Part shown: positions 7,972 through 16,151 of the stretch, one piece after another | Numbering within the stretch: position 1 is the stretch's first letter | Layout of the letters: every line of letters begins with the position of its first letter | Source of the DNA: Altibacter sp. | GTDB lineage: Bacteria; Bacteroidota; Bacteroidia; Flavobacteriales; Flavobacteriaceae | Length of the DNA: 51,316 nt | Assembly (NCBI GenBank): GCA_002696485.1 | Contig: NZTP01000057.1 | Location: 1-51,316 of the forward strand | Direction: 5' to 3' | Position numbers and translations under genes: made by a program | The notes under the pieces: generated by a model | The model's database searches: none | The model's input: only the letters and a program-made list of their open reading frames with translations | What the model was told of the DNA's origin: nothing

Positions 7972-8934
7972 ATGATGAAATATTTCATTTTCATTGCGCT
8001 CGCCATGCCTTTTCTAGCCTGTGAAACGAAATCAGAGAAGGCAGATGAGATCGAAAAGATCCCGGTAGATCTTACCATTGTTCGATTCGACAAAACCTTC
8101 GCGAATGCTTCGGTCGCAGATCTTCCAAGTCTTAAAGCAACCTACCCGCTGTTCTTTCCGGAACAATACGCAGACAGCATTTGGGTGCAACGGATGCAAG
8201 ACACACTTCAGCAGCAATTGCACAGCGAAGTAGTACAACGTTTCCCGGACAATTCAGTCTTGGAAGACGACCTCACTCCGCTTTTTCAGCATATAAAATA
8301 CTATTTTCCACAGTTTGAAACACCTAAGGTCTATACCACGACATCGGATGTTGATTACCGAAACAAGGTGATCGCAACAGACAGCTTACTCATTATCGCC
8401 CTAGACACGTATTTGGGGGAAGCACATCCCTTTTATGAAGGCATTCAAAGATATACAGTAAAGAATATGAAGCCGTCTCAAATCCCTGTGGACGTTGCCG
8501 AAGCGTATGCGCAAAGGTATGTCGCACCGCCGCGAGACCGGAGCTTGCTTTCGTTTATGATCTACTACGGAAAAATTCTGTATCTCAAGGATTTGTGGTT
8601 GCCCAAGGTTTCCAATGCCGAAAAACTGGGATATACCGAAGCCGAATACCAATGGGTCGAAGACAATGAGGTCGATATGTGGCGCTATTTCGTGGAGAAT
8701 GAATTATTATATAGTACCGATCCAAAGTTGCCGCCGCGCTTTATCAATCCGGCGCCATTTTCTAAATTCTATCTCGAGATCGACAACGAATCACCCGGCA
8801 TGACCGGAAGATATTTAGGATGGCAGATCGTGGCATCCTATATGGAGAACAACGCGGCAAGCCTTCAGCAACTAAGCATCCTTGAGGCCGAAGAGATCTT
8901 TAAAAATTCTAAATACAAACCAAAAAAGAACTAA
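7972..8934 (+). CDS. gldB: Gliding motility lipoprotein GldB
   Basis: About 320 aa. GldB is a cell-envelope lipoprotein required for gliding in Flavobacterium and linked to the gliding/type IX machinery. A lipoprotein signal is visible: MMKYFIFIALAMPFLAC, acylated Cys at residue 17. I start at 7972 (or 7975) rather than the ATG at 7942, because the ten extra residues would precede an otherwise standard signal. Body motifs such as 'RFDKTFANASVADLPSLKAT', 'HIKYYFPQF', 'DTYLGEAHPFY' and 'GRYLGWQIVASYMENN' fit the GldB family (DUF2268-like, protease-like fold). The HExxH zinc motif of peptidases is not present. The stop overlaps the gldC start by one base. Confidence 0.92.
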   Translation: MMKYFIFIALAMPFLACETKSEKADEIEKIPVDLTIVRFDKTFANASVADLPSLKATYPLFFPEQYADSIWVQRMQDTLQQQLHSEVVQRFPDNSVLEDDLTPLFQHIKYYFPQFETPKVYTTTSDVDYRNKVIATDSLLIIALDTYLGEAHPFYEGIQRYTVKNMKPSQIPVDVAEAYAQRYVAPPRDRSLLSFMIYYGKILYLKDLWLPKVSNAEKLGYTEAEYQWVEDNEVDMWRYFVENELLYSTDPKLPPRFINPAPFSKFYLEIDNESPGMTGRYLGWQIVASYMENNAASLQQLSILEAEEIFKNSKYKPKKN

Positions 8935-9269
8935 TGGCAGTACATACTTCAGAAATAAAAATTCAAGTAGATCTTGATGAGAACAAGATTCCTGAGAATC
9001 TTCAATGGACCGCCGAAGATGGAGGGATCACTAACGAAGCGGCCAAAGCTATATTCTTGTCGGTTTGGGACCATAAGGCCAAAGAAGCGCTTCGTATAGA
9101 CCTTTGGACCAAGGACATGCCGTTGGACGAAATGAAGATCTTTTTCCATCAAACCTTAACGGCCATGGCAGATACCTTTGAGCGTGCAACATCCGATGAA
9201 AAGATGAGTGCGACCATGCGGGATTTTTGCCATTATTTTGCCGAAAAACTTGAGCTGAAAAAAGAATAG
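8934..9269 (+). CDS. gldC: Gliding motility protein GldC
   Basis: A 111-aa soluble protein without signal peptide. GldC is a small cytoplasmic protein encoded after gldB in gliding flavobacteria; its biochemical role is unknown. Recognised by 'SEIKIQVDLDENKIPENLQW', 'WDHKAKEALRIDLWTKDMP' and the conserved helical C terminus. The ATG shares its A with the gldB stop codon (TAATG), so translation is coupled. A terminator follows at 9313. Confidence 0.93.
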   Translation: MAVHTSEIKIQVDLDENKIPENLQWTAEDGGITNEAAKAIFLSVWDHKAKEALRIDLWTKDMPLDEMKIFFHQTLTAMADTFERATSDEKMSATMRDFCHYFAEKLELKKE

Positions 9270-9312
9270 GTCTAAATTGAATTAGCCCATGGAGACGTAA
9301 AGAATCCCTCTG

Positions 9313-9343
9313 AAACTTCAGGTTTTCTTGTGCTGAAGTTTTT
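9313..9343 (+). terminator. Terminator after gldBC
   Basis: AAACTTCAG (9313-9321) pairs with CTGAAGTTT (9333-9341) around an 11-base loop, followed by T residues. It lies between convergent gldC and engB and may serve both. Confidence 0.65.
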
Positions 9344-9353
9344 GTTGCGCCAT

Positions 9354-9959
9354 TTAGGCGCTGTGAATGGAATCGTTGATGGAATCGATATACTGAAGCA
9401 ACTCATCCCGCCCTTCGGATGAAGTAGCTGAAGTGACAAAATATTGCGGCGCTTCTTCCCACGTTTCCAACAATTTCTGCAGATAAGCTTCTATATTTCT
9501 AGAGAGGGCCTTCGGTTTTAATTTATCGGCTTTGGTAAATACAATAGAAAAAGGAATTTGATTTTCGCCCATCCAGTGCATGAATTCCAGATCTATAGTT
9601 TGAGGTTCATGACGGCAATCGACGAGTACAAAGGCCGAAACCAATTGTTCTCGCTTACTAAAATAGTTCGTGATAAATTTTTGAAAGGTCTTTTTGGCTG
9701 TTTTGGAAACACGCGCATAGCCATAACCGGGAAGATCGACCAAATACCAGTTCTTGTTGACTAGAAAATGATTGATCAACTGGGTTTTCCCGGGACGTCC
9801 GCTCGTTTTGGCCAAACTTTTTCGTTGCATCAACATGTTGATCAACGACGATTTCCCAACATTAGAGCGACCAATAAAGGCATATTCGGGCAGGCGGTCT
9901 TTAGGACATTTAGCAACATCGCTGTTGCTCATTACAAATTCTGCCGATTTGATCTGCAT
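9354..9959 (-). CDS. engB: Ribosome-biogenesis GTPase EngB (YihA/YsxC)
   Basis: A 201-aa TRAFAC GTPase involved in 50S subunit assembly. The motifs appear in order: G1 'GRSNVGKSS' (30-38), G2/switch '[13 protein letters not shown]', G3 '[12 protein letters not shown]', G4 'FTKADK' and G5 'TSATSSEG'. The length is that of the family. It is followed downstream on the same strand by nothing close, and upstream by the hydrolase gene with a 52-base gap, so the two may be co-transcribed. Confidence 0.95.
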   Translation of the reverse strand: MQIKSAEFVMSNSDVAKCPKDRLPEYAFIGRSNVGKSSLINMLMQRKSLAKTSGRPGKTQLINHFLVNKNWYLVDLPGYGYARVSKTAKKTFQKFITNYFSKREQLVSAFVLVDCRHEPQTIDLEFMHWMGENQIPFSIVFTKADKLKPKALSRNIEAYLQKLLETWEEAPQYFVTSATSSEGRDELLQYIDSINDSIHSA

Positions 9960-10011
9960 GCTCTAATTTTTACGTTCTTAATTAAAGTAGAAATATCCTA
10001 ACGGATCAATT

Positions 10012-10776
10012 CTAAAAATTGCGCTCTTGAAGCCAAGCAAAAAGAAGCTCATTGAATGTTTCCGGATGTTCCATCATAGCGGCATGACCACATTTGGCGA
10101 TCCAAAAAAGATCGGAGTCCGGAAGCAAATCATGAAATTCCTTGGCAACTTCCGGTGGGGTAACATTGTCATCCTCACCCCAAATGATACAGGTGGGTGT
10201 GCTCATGTGAGGTAGGTCTTTGGACATGTTGTGACGAATAGCGCTTTTAGCAATGGCTAGGGTTCTAATTAATTTGTTGCGGTCGTTCACAGTGGCGTAC
10301 ACCTCGTCTACAATCTCTTTCGTCGCAACCTTAGGGTCATAGAATACATTTTCGGCCTTTTTCTGGATGTAATCGTAGTCACCTCGCTTAGGATAACTCT
10401 CGCCCATGGCACTTTCGTACAAACCCGAACTACCTGTGATGACGAGGGCTTTTATCTTTTCGGGATATAGTTTTGCGCACAGCAAACCAATATGTCCACC
10501 CAACGAATTTCCCAACAAGATCACATCTTTGAATCCTTTATGGTCAATGAATTCTGAAACGTATTTAGCAAAATTCTTTACGTTCGTCTTTAAAAGGGAC
10601 ATCTTGTAGATGGGTAATTCGGGGATCAATACCTTATATCCTTTCGGTGGGAAAAATTGGGTCACCCCGTCAAAATTACTTAGCCCTCCCATAAGTCCGT
10701 GAAGCACAATGATTGGGGTTCCTTCGCCCAATTCTAAGTAATTAAATTTTCCTTCTTTCTTTAGCTGGTTCGTCAT
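10012..10776 (-). CDS. Alpha/beta hydrolase
   Basis: A 254-aa cytoplasmic hydrolase of the alpha/beta fold. Visible elements are the oxyanion 'HGLMGGLSNF', the nucleophile elbow 'LGNSLGG' (Ser about 91), the acid in 'WGEDDNVTPPE' and the His in 'KCGHAAMMEHPE'. I start at the ATG at 10776 (MTNQLKKEGKFNYLELGEG). An in-frame upstream ATG at 10803 sits inside the likely promoter and adds a non-family peptide. Substrate cannot be told; many flavobacteria carry this gene beside engB and mraZ. The gene is divergent from mraZ. Confidence 0.85.
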   Translation of the reverse strand: MTNQLKKEGKFNYLELGEGTPIIVLHGLMGGLSNFDGVTQFFPPKGYKVLIPELPIYKMSLLKTNVKNFAKYVSEFIDHKGFKDVILLGNSLGGHIGLLCAKLYPEKIKALVITGSSGLYESAMGESYPKRGDYDYIQKKAENVFYDPKVATKEIVDEVYATVNDRNKLIRTLAIAKSAIRHNMSKDLPHMSTPTCIIWGEDDNVTPPEVAKEFHDLLPDSDLFWIAKCGHAAMMEHPETFNELLFAWLQERNF

Positions 10777-10800
10777 TGTGGTTAATGCAATTAACAAAGG

Positions 10801-10808
10801 CAAAAGTA
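10801..10808 (-). promoter_or_regulatory. -7 element for the hydrolase gene
   Basis: The minus strand reads TACTTTTG, a full TAnnTTTG match, 25 bases upstream of the chosen ATG. This supports the downstream start. Confidence 0.5.
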
Positions 10809-10905
10809 CACAAATTTATTTCACTGATTCAATTTATAATTCCCTGCTCACATTTCCTCACACACCCTTTAAATAGATTTGGAGTGGTAAAACTTATCAA
10901 CAATG

Positions 10906-10930
10906 TGGTAAATTGTGGTAAATTGTGGGA
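10906..10930 (+). promoter_or_regulatory. MraZ-binding direct repeats (operator of the dcw operon)
   Basis: TGGTA (10906-10910), AATTG, TGGTA (10916-10920), AATTG, TGGGA (10926-10930): three pentamers spaced exactly 10 bases apart. In E. coli and Mycoplasma, MraZ is known to bind TGGG-type direct repeats with 5-base spacers upstream of its own gene. The repeats end nine bases before the -7 element, so MraZ binding would cover the -33 region. A further GTGGTA is at 10884-10889, off register. Confidence 0.75.
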
Positions 10931-10939
10931 AAAGTTCTC

Positions 10940-10947
10940 TATATTTG
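10940..10947 (+). promoter_or_regulatory. -7 element of the dcw operon promoter
   Basis: TATATTTG matches TAnnTTTG, 30 bases upstream of the mraZ ATG and just after the MraZ repeats. Confidence 0.6.
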
Positions 10948-10977
10948 AATTTAAAATTTTGTTAAAGAACACCTCTC

Positions 10978-11451
10978 ATGGTCAATCTTATAGGGACATA
11001 CGAGTGTAAAGCCGACGTGAAAGGAAGGCTTATGGTGCCTGCTCCATTGAAGAAGCAGCTCACCCCTGTAATGACTGAGGGATTTGTAATTAAGCGAGCG
11101 GTTTTTCAACCGTGCCTTGAAATGTATCCCATGAACGAATGGAATGCATTAATGCAAAAGATGGGTGAGCTCAATCGATTCAACCGTAAGAACAACGATT
11201 TTATAAGAAGGTTTACTGCCGGTGTAAAAACTGTAGAACTGGATGCTACCGGCCGACTTCTTATCCCAAAGGATTTGTTGTCATTTGCGGGAATCACTAA
11301 AGAAATTGTCATCTCTACTGCGATCAACATTGTGGAGATATGGGATAAAGAAAAGTACGAACAAGCCATTGACGACGCTGCCAACGATTTTGCAGATCTG
11401 GCTGAAGAAGTAATGGGAGATGCAAGCGATGCTGCTCATGGAATATCATAA
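10978..11451 (+). CDS. mraZ: Transcriptional regulator MraZ
   Basis: A 157-aa DNA-binding protein made of two AbrB-like SpoVT halves. Each half has the DxxGR signature: 'KADVKGRLMVP' (about 11-21) and 'LDATGRLLIP' (about 83-92). It is known to act as a ring-shaped multimer repressing or tuning the division and cell-wall cluster. It is the first gene of that cluster here and is preceded by three matching operator repeats (10906-10930). It overlaps rsmH by 14 bases. An acidic tail ('DLAEEVMGDASDAAHG') extends past the core. Confidence 0.97.
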   Translation: MVNLIGTYECKADVKGRLMVPAPLKKQLTPVMTEGFVIKRAVFQPCLEMYPMNEWNALMQKMGELNRFNRKNNDFIRRFTAGVKTVELDATGRLLIPKDLLSFAGITKEIVISTAINIVEIWDKEKYEQAIDDAANDFADLAEEVMGDASDAAHGIS

Positions 11452-12334
11452 ACCGGTATTATTAAAAGAAACGGTTGACGGTTTGAACATCCGCCCCAAC
11501 GGGGTCTATGTGGATGTAACTTTTGGCGGCGGCGGTCACTCCAGAGAAATTCTTTCGCGACTGGATGAAAACGGAACTTTGATCGCGTTCGATCAAGATA
11601 AAGACGCGCTTGAGAATGCTATCGACGACCCGAGATTTTTATTGATCAATCAGAATTTCAGGTTTCTCAAGCGCTTCTTACGTTTTCATGGCTACAAGCA
11701 AGTCGATGGTATTTTAGGGGACTTTGGAGTCTCTTCCCATCAATTCGATGTAGCCGAACGAGGGTTCTCTACACGATTTGAGGCCAATTTGGATATGCGT
11801 ATGGACCAGAATAGTGCATTTTCGGCGTACGATGTGGTCAATAAATATGAGGAGGCTCAATTGCGAAGCGTCTTATTCCAATATGGCGAATTGCGAGCGG
11901 CTCCCGGAATGGCACGAGTGATCGTGGCAGCCAGGGCCAAAGAGCCCATAAAGACCAGTGAGCAGTTGAAGCAGGCTTTAGGGCGGTTTCTTCCAAAGCA
12001 TAAAGAGAACAAGATCCTCGCGCAGATCTATCAAGCGATTCGCATTGAGGTTAACCAGGAGCTGGAAGCTCTAAAAGAATTTTTATTACAAACGCAAGAA
12101 GTACTTCGTCCGGGAGGTCGTCTTAGTTTAATAAGCTATCACTCCTTGGAAGATCGATTGGTAAAACGATTCATTCGGAATGGATTGTTTGAAGGAGAGC
12201 CGGAGAAGGATGTCTTCGGAAGGGTGGAAGTACCCTTCAAAGCAGTAGGAAAGTTTAGTATTCCTTGCAAAGCAGAAATAGAAATGAACAACCGCGCTCG
12301 AAGTGCCAAGCTTCGTGTTGCAGAAAAACTTTAA
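11438..12334 (+). CDS. rsmH: 16S rRNA (cytosine1402-N4)-methyltransferase RsmH
   Basis: A 298-aa SAM-dependent methyltransferase modifying C1402 in the ribosomal P site. Motif I is 'VDVTFGGGGHSREIL', followed by 'AFDQDKDAL' and 'GILGDFGVSSHQFDVAERGF'. The C-terminal part has 'GGRLSLISYHSLEDRLVKRF' and 'NNRARSAKLRVAEK'. The ATG at 11438 (MEYHKPVLLKETV) matches the family start; the in-frame ATG at 11420 would only add six residues deeper inside mraZ. It overlaps the end of mraZ by 14 bases. Confidence 0.96.
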   Translation: MEYHKPVLLKETVDGLNIRPNGVYVDVTFGGGGHSREILSRLDENGTLIAFDQDKDALENAIDDPRFLLINQNFRFLKRFLRFHGYKQVDGILGDFGVSSHQFDVAERGFSTRFEANLDMRMDQNSAFSAYDVVNKYEEAQLRSVLFQYGELRAAPGMARVIVAARAKEPIKTSEQLKQALGRFLPKHKENKILAQIYQAIRIEVNQELEALKEFLLQTQEVLRPGGRLSLISYHSLEDRLVKRFIRNGLFEGEPEKDVFGRVEVPFKAVGKFSIPCKAEIEMNNRARSAKLRVAEKL

Positions 12335-12365
12335 TAACCAAGGAACAAGCGTAACGGCTAAACAG

Positions 12366-12683
12366 ATGAAGAAGAGCTTTTACAATATCATGAAAGGAAA
12401 ATTCTTAATAAGTGATGATGCTTTTAAGAACTGGCGCTTTATCATCTTCCTGTCGGTGTTGGCGCTAATCATGATCGCAAGCTCCCATAGTGCCGATAAA
12501 AAAGTGCATCGAATTGCGCAACTCAACAACGAGGTAAAGGAGTTAAAAAGTGAATATGTTGATGTGCGCATGCGACTCATGCAAACAAAGATGGAAAGCA
12601 AGATCATAGCGGCGATGGCCCGACGGGGACTACAACCTTCGGTCACGCCTCCGCAAAAGATCAAGATAACAACAAAAAAGTAA
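12366..12683 (+). CDS. ftsL: FtsL-like division protein
   Basis: A 105-aa bitopic membrane protein. The cytoplasmic N terminus is 'MKKSFYNIMKGKFLISDDAF'. One membrane segment is at about 24-40 (RFIIFLSVLALIMIASSH), followed by a periplasmic coiled coil ('VHRIAQLNNEVKELKSEYVD') and a basic tail. Size, topology and place between rsmH and ftsI fit FtsL, which with FtsQ and FtsB activates FtsWI. The start at 12366 is chosen because the longer frame from 12303 overlaps rsmH and adds an unrelated peptide. Sequence similarity to proteobacterial FtsL is weak, so the name rests on synteny and topology. Confidence 0.85.
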   Translation: MKKSFYNIMKGKFLISDDAFKNWRFIIFLSVLALIMIASSHSADKKVHRIAQLNNEVKELKSEYVDVRMRLMQTKMESKIIAAMARRGLQPSVTPPQKIKITTKK

Positions 12684-12687
12684 CGCG

Positions 12688-14688
12688 GTGGCCATTGAGG
12701 AAAAGAACATATTGAACCGCTTGTATTTTGTCGCCGGATGTATGTTCGTCTTTGCGATAGCTGTTACTGTGAATTTGATCAAAATTCAATTTGTGGAAGG
12801 GGAGAAGTACAGAGATCTTGCGCTCAAGAACACCACAAAGAACTTTACGATCCCGGCAAATCGGGGAAATGTATATGCAGATGACGGCAGTCTGTTGGCA
12901 ACATCGGTACCTAAATACGATATCCGTTTTGACGCCGTGACTGTGTCTCCCGAAAACTTCAAAGAACACCTAGTGCCGCTTTCCAAAGAACTTTCCAAGA
13001 TGTTTGGCAAGCCTGCTTCATTCTATCAAAACAGTTTCCGGAAAGCACGCGCCAACAAGAACCGATACATGTTGGTTGCAAAGAATCTGGGGTATTCAGA
13101 CTATATACGTGTTAAAAAAATGCCTCTGTTCCGTTTGGGGCCCTACAAAGGAGGGATCATAGTAGAACAGCGCACGGTACGGGAGCATCCCATAGGGAAA
13201 ATCGCTCAACGTACTGTCGGGGATGAAGCGTATGACAGACCGGGATACTATGCGGTGGGTCTGGAAGGAGCATTTCATGAATTATTAAAAGGCAAGGAAG
13301 GACACCGATTAAAACAAAAGATCGCTAAAGGACAATGGAAGCCTGTGTACGACGATAATGAGGTGGAGCCACAGGATGGTTTCGATATCGTATCTACCAT
13401 TAATGTGAACATTCAGGATATTGCACATCATGCTCTTTTAAAGCAATTGGAATATTACGAAGCCGAGCACGGAACGGTGATCGTAATGGAAGTGGCGACC
13501 GGTGAGATTAAAGCGGTCTCCAATTTAGGTCGGACCAAGGATGGTACGTATTACGAGAAATTGAATTACGCTATTGGCGAATCGCACGAACCCGGCTCTA
13601 CATTCAAGGTGATGGCACTCATGGCTGCGTTGGAAGATAAAGTGATCGACACGTCTACTGTTGTAGATACCAAGGAGGGTGTAAAAAGTTTCTATGGTAG
13701 AAAGATTTATGATTCGCATCGCGGAGGCTTCGGAAAGATTTCTGCAGCCAAAGCATTAGAGGTCTCTTCCAACATTGGTTTAGCGACCATTATTGATGAG
13801 CACTATGCCGCCAATCCGAAAAAATTGATCGATCGCTTTAAAAATTGGCATCTTACAGAAAAAACGGGCGTTGCTATAAAGGGAGAAGGAGAGCCCTTTA
13901 TTCCGGAACCCGGTCACAGCAAATGGTCTAAGAATGCCCTGCCATCTATTTCTTACGGATACAACCTTCGGCTCACCCCACTACAAACCTTGAATTTTTA
14001 CAACACCATTGCCAATAACGGTGTCATGGTAAAACCTCGCTTCATCAAGGAAGTCCGCGCTTGGAATCGGAAAGTGGAAAGCTACGATACCAAAGTGATC
14101 GATTCCAAGATCTGTTCAGACGAAACCTTGAAAAAGATCCAAGAGATCCTTAAAAATGTAGTGAAGCGTGGTACGGGTAAATCCTTGTATTCGCCTCATT
14201 TCTCTATGGCAGGAAAAACAGGGACCGCACAAACGGAATATTGGATGGACGATTGGCGCGAGAACCGACGGTATGTTTCTTCCTTCGCGGGCTATTTTCC
14301 GGCTGAAAAACCAAAATACTCCTGCATTGTAGTGATACATAAACCCAGCATTAAAAAGGGGTATTACGGGGCAGATGTCTCGGGGCCGGTCTTTCAGCGT
14401 ATTGCGCAAAAGATCTTTACAGATGCTCCAACGGTGGCAGAGATAGCTAGTATCGATACTTCAGATCCTGCCATAACCAAAGATTTTGAGAACTACTATG
14501 CCAAGGTGCAGACCCGACACGAGAAAATTCCCAATGTAAAAGGAATGGCCGGAATGGATGCTGTATCTCTTTTGGAAAATCTAGGGTTGAAAGTAAAAAT
14601 TGAGGGCAATGGTACCGTGACCTCACAATCGATAGAACCGGGAGAGCTTTTGAAACAAGGCACACAAATACTATTAAAATTATCGTGA
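12688..14688 (+). CDS. ftsI: Septal peptidoglycan transpeptidase FtsI (PBP3 type) with PASTA domain
   Basis: A 666-aa class B penicillin-binding protein that cross-links septal peptidoglycan. One membrane anchor at about 12-33, then the pedestal domain ('IPANRGNVYADDGSLLATS') and the transpeptidase with SxxK at Ser304-Lys307 ('EPGSTFKV'), SxN at Ser360-Asn362 and KTG at 510-512 ('AGKTGTAQT'). A C-terminal PASTA domain is at about 612-666 ('PNVKGMAGMDAVSLLENLGL'). The start is GTG at 12688, four bases after ftsL. It shares GTGA with murE. Confidence 0.96.
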   Translation: MAIEEKNILNRLYFVAGCMFVFAIAVTVNLIKIQFVEGEKYRDLALKNTTKNFTIPANRGNVYADDGSLLATSVPKYDIRFDAVTVSPENFKEHLVPLSKELSKMFGKPASFYQNSFRKARANKNRYMLVAKNLGYSDYIRVKKMPLFRLGPYKGGIIVEQRTVREHPIGKIAQRTVGDEAYDRPGYYAVGLEGAFHELLKGKEGHRLKQKIAKGQWKPVYDDNEVEPQDGFDIVSTINVNIQDIAHHALLKQLEYYEAEHGTVIVMEVATGEIKAVSNLGRTKDGTYYEKLNYAIGESHEPGSTFKVMALMAALEDKVIDTSTVVDTKEGVKSFYGRKIYDSHRGGFGKISAAKALEVSSNIGLATIIDEHYAANPKKLIDRFKNWHLTEKTGVAIKGEGEPFIPEPGHSKWSKNALPSISYGYNLRLTPLQTLNFYNTIANNGVMVKPRFIKEVRAWNRKVESYDTKVIDSKICSDETLKKIQEILKNVVKRGTGKSLYSPHFSMAGKTGTAQTEYWMDDWRENRRYVSSFAGYFPAEKPKYSCIVVIHKPSIKKGYYGADVSGPVFQRIAQKIFTDAPTVAEIASIDTSDPAITKDFENYYAKVQTRHEKIPNVKGMAGMDAVSLLENLGLKVKIEGNGTVTSQSIEPGELLKQGTQILLKLS

Positions 14689-16148
14689 TACTGCTTAAAG
14701 ACATACTCTATAAGGTAACGATCGAAAAAGTGATCGGGAATACCTCTGTGGCAGTCACGAATCTTGAATTCGACTCTAGGAATATAGGGCTGAACGATGT
14801 GTTCGTGGCGGTACGGGGGACTCAAACCGATGGGCATGATTTTATAAAAATGGCAACCAATAAGGGAGCGATCGCTATTATTTGTGAAGTCCTTCCGGAC
14901 ATGATCATTAATGGGATCACATACGTGCAGGTAGTGGACGCGCAACGGGCACTGGCTTTAATGGCTGCTAATTACTACGAGAATCCTTCCGAAGCAATTA
15001 AACTAATTGGCGTTACGGGCACCAACGGCAAAACAACGGTAAGCTCATTATTATATAATCTTTTTAAAGCAGCGGGTTATGAAGTAGGATTGCTGTCAAC
15101 TGTGAGGATTATGGTGGGGAATGAGGAGCACAAGGCTACCCATACGACCCCCGATTCTTTAACGATCAATAAGTATTTGCGCGACATGGTTGATGCAGGT
15201 GTCACATATTGTTTTATGGAAGTGAGCTCCCATGGGATCCATCAAAAGCGTACAGAAGGACTTCATTTTGCCGGAGGTATCTTCACTAATCTGTCGCATG
15301 ATCATTTGGATTATCACAAGGATTTTGCCGAGTACAGGGATGTTAAAAAGAAGTTTTTTGACCAGCTTCCGAAGACAGCATTCGCACTGGTCAATACCGA
15401 CGATAAGAATGGTCCGGTGATGCTTCAAAACACACGAGCTAAAAAATACACATACGCGCTCAAGTCGTATGCAGACTATAAAGTTCAAATTTTAGAGAAT
15501 CAATTTACAGGATTGCTTCTGAAGATAAACAACAGCGAGTTATGGGTAAAACTCATAGGTTCCTTCAATGCCTATAACATGCTGGCCATCTACGCAACAG
15601 CTGATCTTTTAGGGTTAGAAACACTGGAGATCCTTCAGTTAATGAGCACACTGGAAAGTGTCGATGGCCGCTTCCAATATCGTGTGTCACCTACCAACAT
15701 TACCAGCATTGTGGATTACGCGCATACACCGGACGCATTGCAGAATGTATTAGAAACAATCAATAGTATACGAACCGGGAACGAAGAACTCATCACCGTT
15801 GTGGGATGTGGTGGAGACCGTGATACGCAAAAACGACCCAAGATGGGGCAGATAGCAGCCGCCCTGAGTACCAAGGTCATTTTTACCAACGATAATCCTA
15901 GAAGTGAAGACCCAGACACTATTATAAAGCAGATCGAAGCAGGAGTATCGCCGGAACACTATAAGAAAATAATTTCCATTACAGACAGGAAACAGGCTAT
16001 TAAAACGGCTTGCCAACTAGCAAAAGACGGAGATATCATTCTCGTAGCCGGGAAGGGACATGAGACCTATCAGGAGATCAAAGGAGAGCGTTTCGATTTT
16101 GACGATTTTAAAATAGTGAACGAATATATCAATGCCCTAAATAAGTAG
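14685..16148 (+). CDS. murE: UDP-MurNAc-tripeptide ligase MurE (meso-DAP adding)
   Basis: A 487-aa Mur ligase. The ATP-binding loop 'GVTGTNGKTT' is at 109-118, 'EVSSHGIHQKR' and 'FTNLSHDHLDYHKD' follow, and 'DYAHTPDAL' and 'VVGCGGDRDTQKRPKMGQIA' lie in the C-terminal half. 'DNPRSEDP' at 403-410 carries the DNPR motif typical of meso-diaminopimelate-specific enzymes, which predicts DAP-type peptidoglycan. The start is GTG at 14685, overlapping the ftsI stop by four bases (GTGA). murF does not follow as it does in E. coli. Confidence 0.97.
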   Translation: MILLKDILYKVTIEKVIGNTSVAVTNLEFDSRNIGLNDVFVAVRGTQTDGHDFIKMATNKGAIAIICEVLPDMIINGITYVQVVDAQRALALMAANYYENPSEAIKLIGVTGTNGKTTVSSLLYNLFKAAGYEVGLLSTVRIMVGNEEHKATHTTPDSLTINKYLRDMVDAGVTYCFMEVSSHGIHQKRTEGLHFAGGIFTNLSHDHLDYHKDFAEYRDVKKKFFDQLPKTAFALVNTDDKNGPVMLQNTRAKKYTYALKSYADYKVQILENQFTGLLLKINNSELWVKLIGSFNAYNMLAIYATADLLGLETLEILQLMSTLESVDGRFQYRVSPTNITSIVDYAHTPDALQNVLETINSIRTGNEELITVVGCGGDRDTQKRPKMGQIAAALSTKVIFTNDNPRSEDPDTIIKQIEAGVSPEHYKKIISITDRKQAIKTACQLAKDGDIILVAGKGHETYQEIKGERFDFDDFKIVNEYINALNK

Positions 16149-16151
16149 ATC

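Noticed and set aside
10884-10889. Fourth MraZ repeat (GTGGTA)
   Set aside because: It is 21 bases from the next copy, off the 10-base phase, so it is not counted in the operator.
12303-12365. N-terminal extension of ftsL
   Set aside because: It overlaps the end of rsmH and gives a peptide unlike the short cytoplasmic tail of FtsL; the ATG at 12366 gives a standard topology.
14496-14945. 149-aa minus-strand frame across the ftsI-murE junction
   Set aside because: Antisense shadow of two recognised genes.
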